A stretch of DNA of 49,242 bases. Source: a bacterium (GTDB lineage: Bacteria > Patescibacteriota > CPR2 > UBA1875 > JAJYID01). Location of the stretch: assembly GCA_021796415.1 (NCBI GenBank), contig JAJYJC010000007.1, forward strand, positions 1 to 49,242. The letters run 5' to 3'. The translations under genes and the position numbers were made by a program. Numbering within the stretch: the stretch's first letter is position 1; each line of letters starts with the position of its first letter. Below, piece by piece: positions 47,183-49,242 of this stretch. The notes under the pieces are model-generated. The model worked only from the letters and a program-made list of their open reading frames with translations, did not search any database and was not told the origin of the DNA.

Positions 47183-48889
47183 TCAGGCTTTGTTTGTCGG
47201 CAGGAGCATTCGGGCGAGGCGGAGGTCGTCGTAGGAATATTTATTATCCAGGTGTTCGCGGACGGGACCGAGATTAGTGGTGTCGAGATTTTCGAAAATT
47301 TTATGAATTTCGGGGAGATGTTTTTTGAGATCAGCACTCATTAGCGCATCGACGACCGGCATGATTTCGTCCGGAGAGATTTTATCTTGCGAGGCAAGCT
47401 TTTCGATATGTGAAAGAATTGTTCCTTCGACCAAACTGTGTTCTTTGGCGATTTCAGCAATTGATTTGCCTTTTTTAAACATGGCGAGGGTTTTGTCGAG
47501 GGTGCTTATTTTTTCTTCTGGTTTCCCGCCTGCGCGGGAATGACAGAGTGAGGGTTTCTCGGTTTTTAGTTTTCCGCCGCAACTTAGGATAAATTCATCT
47601 GCTTTTTGGCGAAACGCGTCTGCCGAGATTTTCTTAAGATTGGATTCCAACCCTTCAGATTGGGCCCGAAACACCGCGTCTTTCTCCAGGATTTCCGGAT
47701 GGACAAGCAGGGCATGGTCATTAATGCCCAGAAGATGAAGCCCGTCGAGTGAACGGACCCGGGAGAGAGCGACATAACCCTGGCCGTATTCAAAGACAGT
47801 TTTTAAATTCATCACCGCGCCGTCGAGCGACATGCCTTGGCTCTTGTGGACGGTGATGGCCCAGGCGAGGCGAAGCGGAATCTGGATAATCTTGGCGCGA
47901 ATTAAACCATGCTCTTCGACCGTCCAGTCCATCGGTTCGGCCTCGATGGTTTTGCCGGACTTAGTTTTGACCATCGGATAGCCTGTTTCACGGTCAAATC
48001 CGATTATTTTTCCAAGCGTGCCGTTGACGAATCCATCACGCGGGCTGTTTTTGGTAAACATCACCACTGCGCCTTTCTTCAAATTCAGCTCTTCCGGAGA
48101 GAGGCAGCCTTTGATAATGGTTTCAACGAGCTTTCGCGGTCCGCGCGACTCCATTTTGAAACTATGAATTTTATCCGGCAGTTTGGCGAGCTCAGCGTCA
48201 TTTACCCGGTCGACATCGGCGTTGTGGGGGAAAAGTTTGGTGATGCCGTCGGGAGCCTTGCTGCCGGGATTCATTCTGGCATTCAAATGGATAAAGTGAT
48301 CTTCCCGGAAATTATTTTGGCGTATGGCTTTTAAAACCGACAAAAATTTGGCGTCTTCCTGCCGGTGCTGTTCGGTTAAATAGCAAATAGCCGGATTTAA
48401 CACGCGCCAAGCCTCGGATTCAAAGGCGAATTGCGTCTCCTCACCTTCACGAGTTACGGGCGGCAGCTGGAAAAAGTCGCCGACGAGCGCTACCTGCATG
48501 CCGCCGAAAGGCATTTCATTTTCCCTTGCTTCTCGGCAGACGGCCTCAACCGCTGAGAGTGTGGCGGCGTCGAGCATGGAAATCTCATCAATAATTAAAA
48601 CACGGGTCTTTTTGATGCGCTTTTCGATGTGGGATTTTCGGGCGATGCGTTCGATGTCATATTTACTCAAATTTTTTGAAATCCCAATCCCGCTCCACGA
48701 GTGAATGGTCATGCCGCCGATATGCGTGGCGGCGATGCCGGTGGATGCGGTGATAGCCGGTTCGATGCGGTGGCTCCGCAGATATTCAATATACCCATTG
48801 ATTAAATGGGTTTTTCCTGAGCCCGGCTCTCCGGTCAGAAAAACGCTCCGGCCGGTTTTCAATATTTTTAACGCTTGTTCCTGGGTCAT
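47183..48889 (-). CDS. Pif1/RecD-like superfamily 1 DNA helicase
   Basis: This 568-residue enzyme has Walker A FLTGEPGSGKTHLI, motif Ia ASTGIAATHIGGMTIHSW, Walker B RVLIIDEISMLD, motif III LVGDFFQLPPV and the C-terminal TVHKSQGMSLDGAV and GYVALSRVRSLDGLHL, all diagnostic of Pif1/RecD2 helicases. About 445 onward, a short stretch (SLCHSRAGGKPE) is encoded by a dispersed palindrome. The C-terminal 110 residues carry an HTH_40/RQC-like region (FKKGKSIAEIAKEHSLVEGTI). Likely role: replication-fork or repair helicase. Confidence 0.93.
   Translation of the reverse strand: MTQEQALKILKTGRSVFLTGEPGSGKTHLINGYIEYLRSHRIEPAITASTGIAATHIGGMTIHSWSGIGISKNLSKYDIERIARKSHIEKRIKKTRVLIIDEISMLDAATLSAVEAVCREARENEMPFGGMQVALVGDFFQLPPVTREGEETQFAFESEAWRVLNPAICYLTEQHRQEDAKFLSVLKAIRQNNFREDHFIHLNARMNPGSKAPDGITKLFPHNADVDRVNDAELAKLPDKIHSFKMESRGPRKLVETIIKGCLSPEELNLKKGAVVMFTKNSPRDGFVNGTLGKIIGFDRETGYPMVKTKSGKTIEAEPMDWTVEEHGLIRAKIIQIPLRLAWAITVHKSQGMSLDGAVMNLKTVFEYGQGYVALSRVRSLDGLHLLGINDHALLVHPEILEKDAVFRAQSEGLESNLKKISADAFRQKADEFILSCGGKLKTEKPSLCHSRAGGKPEEKISTLDKTLAMFKKGKSIAEIAKEHSLVEGTILSHIEKLASQDKISPDEIMPVVDALMSADLKKHLPEIHKIFENLDTTNLGPVREHLDNKYSYDDLRLARMLLPTNKA
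47517..47545. repeat. Palindromic repeat inside the helicase gene
   Basis: TTTCCCGCC / GCGGGAA with a trailing TGACA, nearly identical to the intergenic copy at 20144-20167. It is read in frame on the minus strand as LCHSRAGGKPE, between the helicase core and the HTH region. Confidence 0.8.
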
Positions 48890-49242
48890 GGCATAGCCTC
48901 TACGAATTACAAATTTTAAACCCCACGTCAGACGTGGCTAGTTCGACTTGGCGAATCTACGAATATTACCAATAAATGCAAATTATCTTGTCATTCTGGC
49001 CTGCCTTGCCGGCAGGCAGGCTTGTCCAGAATCCAGCCTATCTATTCCGGCCAAACCAGAATGACGCGAATATAGATTACCAATTAAATTTTAAAGCCTT
49101 CAAAAAATAAAAACTAGTAGACATCTATGAAAATATACTACTGTTATGTTAATATTACACCGTAATGGGGTTTTTCTCCATACATCTATTCGCGCTCTAG
49201 TGCGCACATGATTCCATGAGGAGATGGACAAGCCTGACTCAA
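48890..49242. other. Non-coding right edge with dispersed repeats
   Basis: It contains CCACGTC / GACGTGG at about 48923-48939, the ATTCTGGCCTG...CTTGTCCAGAAT element at 48990-49033 (near copy of 9930-9975), a second CCAGAATGAC end at 49055-49066, and GCGCTCTAGTGCGC near 49191-49204. No gene can be supported; a start may lie at ATG 49225, but only a few codons are seen. Confidence 0.6.

Noticed and set aside
49225-49242. Possible gene start at the right edge
   Set aside because: Only about six codons are visible and the GAGGAG site touches the ATG; not enough to support a gene.

Overview
The window looks like a contig from a small-genome bacterium, most likely a member of the Candidate Phyla Radiation (Patescibacteria). 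The reasons are a compact diversity-generating retroelement (DGR), a short HrcA, a zinc-ribbon L28, a nucleoside diphosphate kinase with an extra internal segment, many small hypothetical genes, and dispersed palindromes of the ATTCTGG...CCAGAAT type. TGA is used as an ordinary stop codon, so the UGA-recoded CPR lineages are unlikely. The lineage is an inference; there is no rRNA here to prove it.

Layout. 1-3400: edge of an IS30-like element, then a complete DGR: two paralogous target genes with 3' variable repeats, a template repeat (TR), a convergent Avd-like gene and a reverse transcriptase. 30 of the 31 TR/VR differences fall on TR adenines. 3400-9920: housekeeping and membrane genes (DUF3048, an Nramp-like transporter with an N-terminal HTH, MurD, a wHTH regulator, an AI-2E family permease, an MBL-fold hydrolase). 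9920-11650: a possible structured RNA, rpmB, and an IS1595-type insertion sequence. 11680-19910: two minus-strand hypothetical genes sharing a divergent promoter region with the CIRCE-controlled heat-shock cluster hrcA-(GIY-YIG)-grpE-three small genes-dnaK, then an accessory cassette of short Cys-rich peptides, then dnaJ. 20170-40900: three-quarters housekeeping and membrane genes (tRNA-Lys, cupin, DedA, M16 protease, Ndk, tRNA-Arg, SemiSWEET-like, PH domain, parvulin foldase, MFS exporter, S51 peptidase, SGNH hydrolase, DapA, ACT protein, PAP2, VanZ, GNAT) mixed with small unknown genes that have strong Shine-Dalgarno sites and strong terminators.

41000-46700 holds what I consider the most exciting system: an apparently undescribed RiPP-type locus. 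One minus-strand transcription unit encodes a ureohydrolase (peptide-arginase-like, all six metal ligands present), two tandem 24-residue Arg-rich peptides, a strong hairpin, a third 24-residue peptide ending in a Cys-Gly-Cys motif, and two radical SAM/SPASM enzymes. A convergent ABC-F ATPase could be the self-protection factor. The peptides are too short for ordinary gene calling. My model is that the radical SAM enzymes modify the short C-terminal cores and the arginase-like protein converts core arginines to ornithine. 46838-49242: tRNA-Asp, a Pif1/RecD-like helicase with a palindromic repeat inserted in frame, and a non-coding right edge.

Several genes (25981, 26751, 28836, 38112) have an extended -10 box six or seven bases before the ATG and no Shine-Dalgarno site, so leaderless transcripts appear to be common in this organism.
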